From JAJXWB01 sp047605445 (GTDB lineage Bacteria > Pseudomonadota > Alphaproteobacteria > Rhizobiales > Beijerinckiaceae), in contig JASGFP010000106.1 of the NCBI GenBank assembly GCA_047605445.1, positions 1 through 13,580 of the forward strand: a DNA stretch of 13,580 nt, written 5' to 3'. The translations under genes and the position numbers were made by a program. Positions 13,222-13,580 of the stretch are shown here, one piece after another. Every line of letters begins with the position of its first letter. The stretch's first letter is position 1. The notes below the pieces were generated by a model. That model was not told where the DNA came from, did no database searches, and saw nothing but the letters and a program-made list of their open reading frames with translations.

Positions 13222-13580
13222 ATGGGATACCATCGACCTCCGGGCGAATATCTGCGCCAATGGCGCCAGCGCCGCCGCATGAGCCAGCTCGAACTCGCGC
13301 TCGAAGCCGACATTTCCGCTCGCCATCTCAGCTTCGTCGAAACAGGACGCGCGCAGCCCTCGCGCGACATGATCGTGCATCTTTCCGAGACGCTCGCCGT
13401 GCCGCTGCGCGAGCGCAACGCCATCCTGCTCGCGGCGGGCTTCGCGCCGCTCTACGCCGAGCGCGCGCTGGACGATCCCGCGCTATCGGCGGCGCGCACG
13501 GCGGTCGACGCCGTGCTGCAGGGCTGCGCGCCCTTTCCGGCGCTGGCCGTCGACCGGCGCTGGAACATCGTCGCCTTCAA
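13222..13580 (+). CDS. XRE-family regulator with MmyB-type ligand-binding domain (3' end cut by window)
   Basis: The first 119 codons of a transcriptional regulator; the frame is open to the window end. Residues about 8-65 form a helix-turn-helix of the XRE/Cro type: LRQWRQRRRMSQLELALEA, turn, then ISARHLSFVETGRAQPSRDM as recognition helix and following segment. ERNAILLAAGFAPLYAERALDDPAL links to the start of a PAS-like MmyB ligand-binding domain (PFPALAVDRRWNIVAF). Regulators of this type are thought to sense small hydrophobic ligands; the ligand here is unknown. The gene diverges from the NTF2-like/four-helix pair and probably controls that pair and itself. The ATG at 13222 lacks a ribosome site and may be read from a leaderless message. 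Confidence 0.92.
   Translation, partial: MGYHRPPGEYLRQWRQRRRMSQLELALEADISARHLSFVETGRAQPSRDMIVHLSETLAVPLRERNAILLAAGFAPLYAERALDDPALSAARTAVDAVLQGCAPFPALAVDRRWNIVAF

Noticed and set aside
1..13580. CRISPR array, tRNA genes, insertion sequence or phage genes
   Set aside because: I looked for regular direct repeats, tRNA-like cloverleafs, transposase or integrase motifs on both strands by eye and found none. A covariance-model scan would be needed to exclude small RNAs.

Overview
The window is high-GC and shows the dense, coupled layout and protein families of an alphaproteobacterium. The run obgE, proB, proA, nadD, rsfS, rlmH, envC-like, ctpA, divergent polysaccharide deacetylase, rppH is a housekeeping order I associate with Hyphomicrobiales (Rhizobiales). 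A methylotroph or Beijerinckiaceae/Methylocystaceae-type host is possible, but I cannot fix the genus from sequence alone. I see no tRNA, rRNA, CRISPR array, transposase, integrase or defence island.

Left part (1-5236): the end of obgE (ribosome-assembly GTPase) is followed by proB. A leftward short-chain dehydrogenase and a rightward uncharacterised protein with a ClpP-like 'CxSAC' segment then separate proB from proA. ProB and ProA carry out the first two steps of proline synthesis, so this insertion splits a pathway pair. A long palindrome fills the proA-nadD junction and runs from the proA stop codon into the nadD start codon.

Middle part (5313-11749): nadD (NAD synthesis), rsfS (ribosome silencing; no ATG, GTG or TTG at the expected place, apparently a CTG start), rlmH (23S rRNA methylation), an EnvC-type amidase activator with a degenerate LytM domain, ctpA (PDZ-containing S41 protease), a perfect 14-bp hairpin, a membrane-anchored divergent polysaccharide deacetylase, and rppH (RNA pyrophosphohydrolase). 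The genes mix ribosome/RNA functions with envelope and cell-wall remodelling. Start-stop overlaps (ATGA at envC/ctpA, TGATG at deacetylase/rppH) point to translational coupling.

Right part (11758-13580): a small VOC/glyoxalase-fold protein, an intergenic imperfect palindromic repeat, and a divergent unit. In that unit a leftward pair (SnoaL/NTF2-like protein, then a four-helix membrane protein) faces a rightward XRE regulator of the MmyB type, cut by the window end. A palindrome that may be the regulator's operator lies between them.

Most of the window is ordinary conserved chromosome. The points most worth checking are the palindrome over the nadD start, the non-canonical rsfS start, the uncharacterised protein that seems to have lost its export signal, and the divergent regulator unit. 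I did not find convincing evidence of a wholly new multi-gene system.
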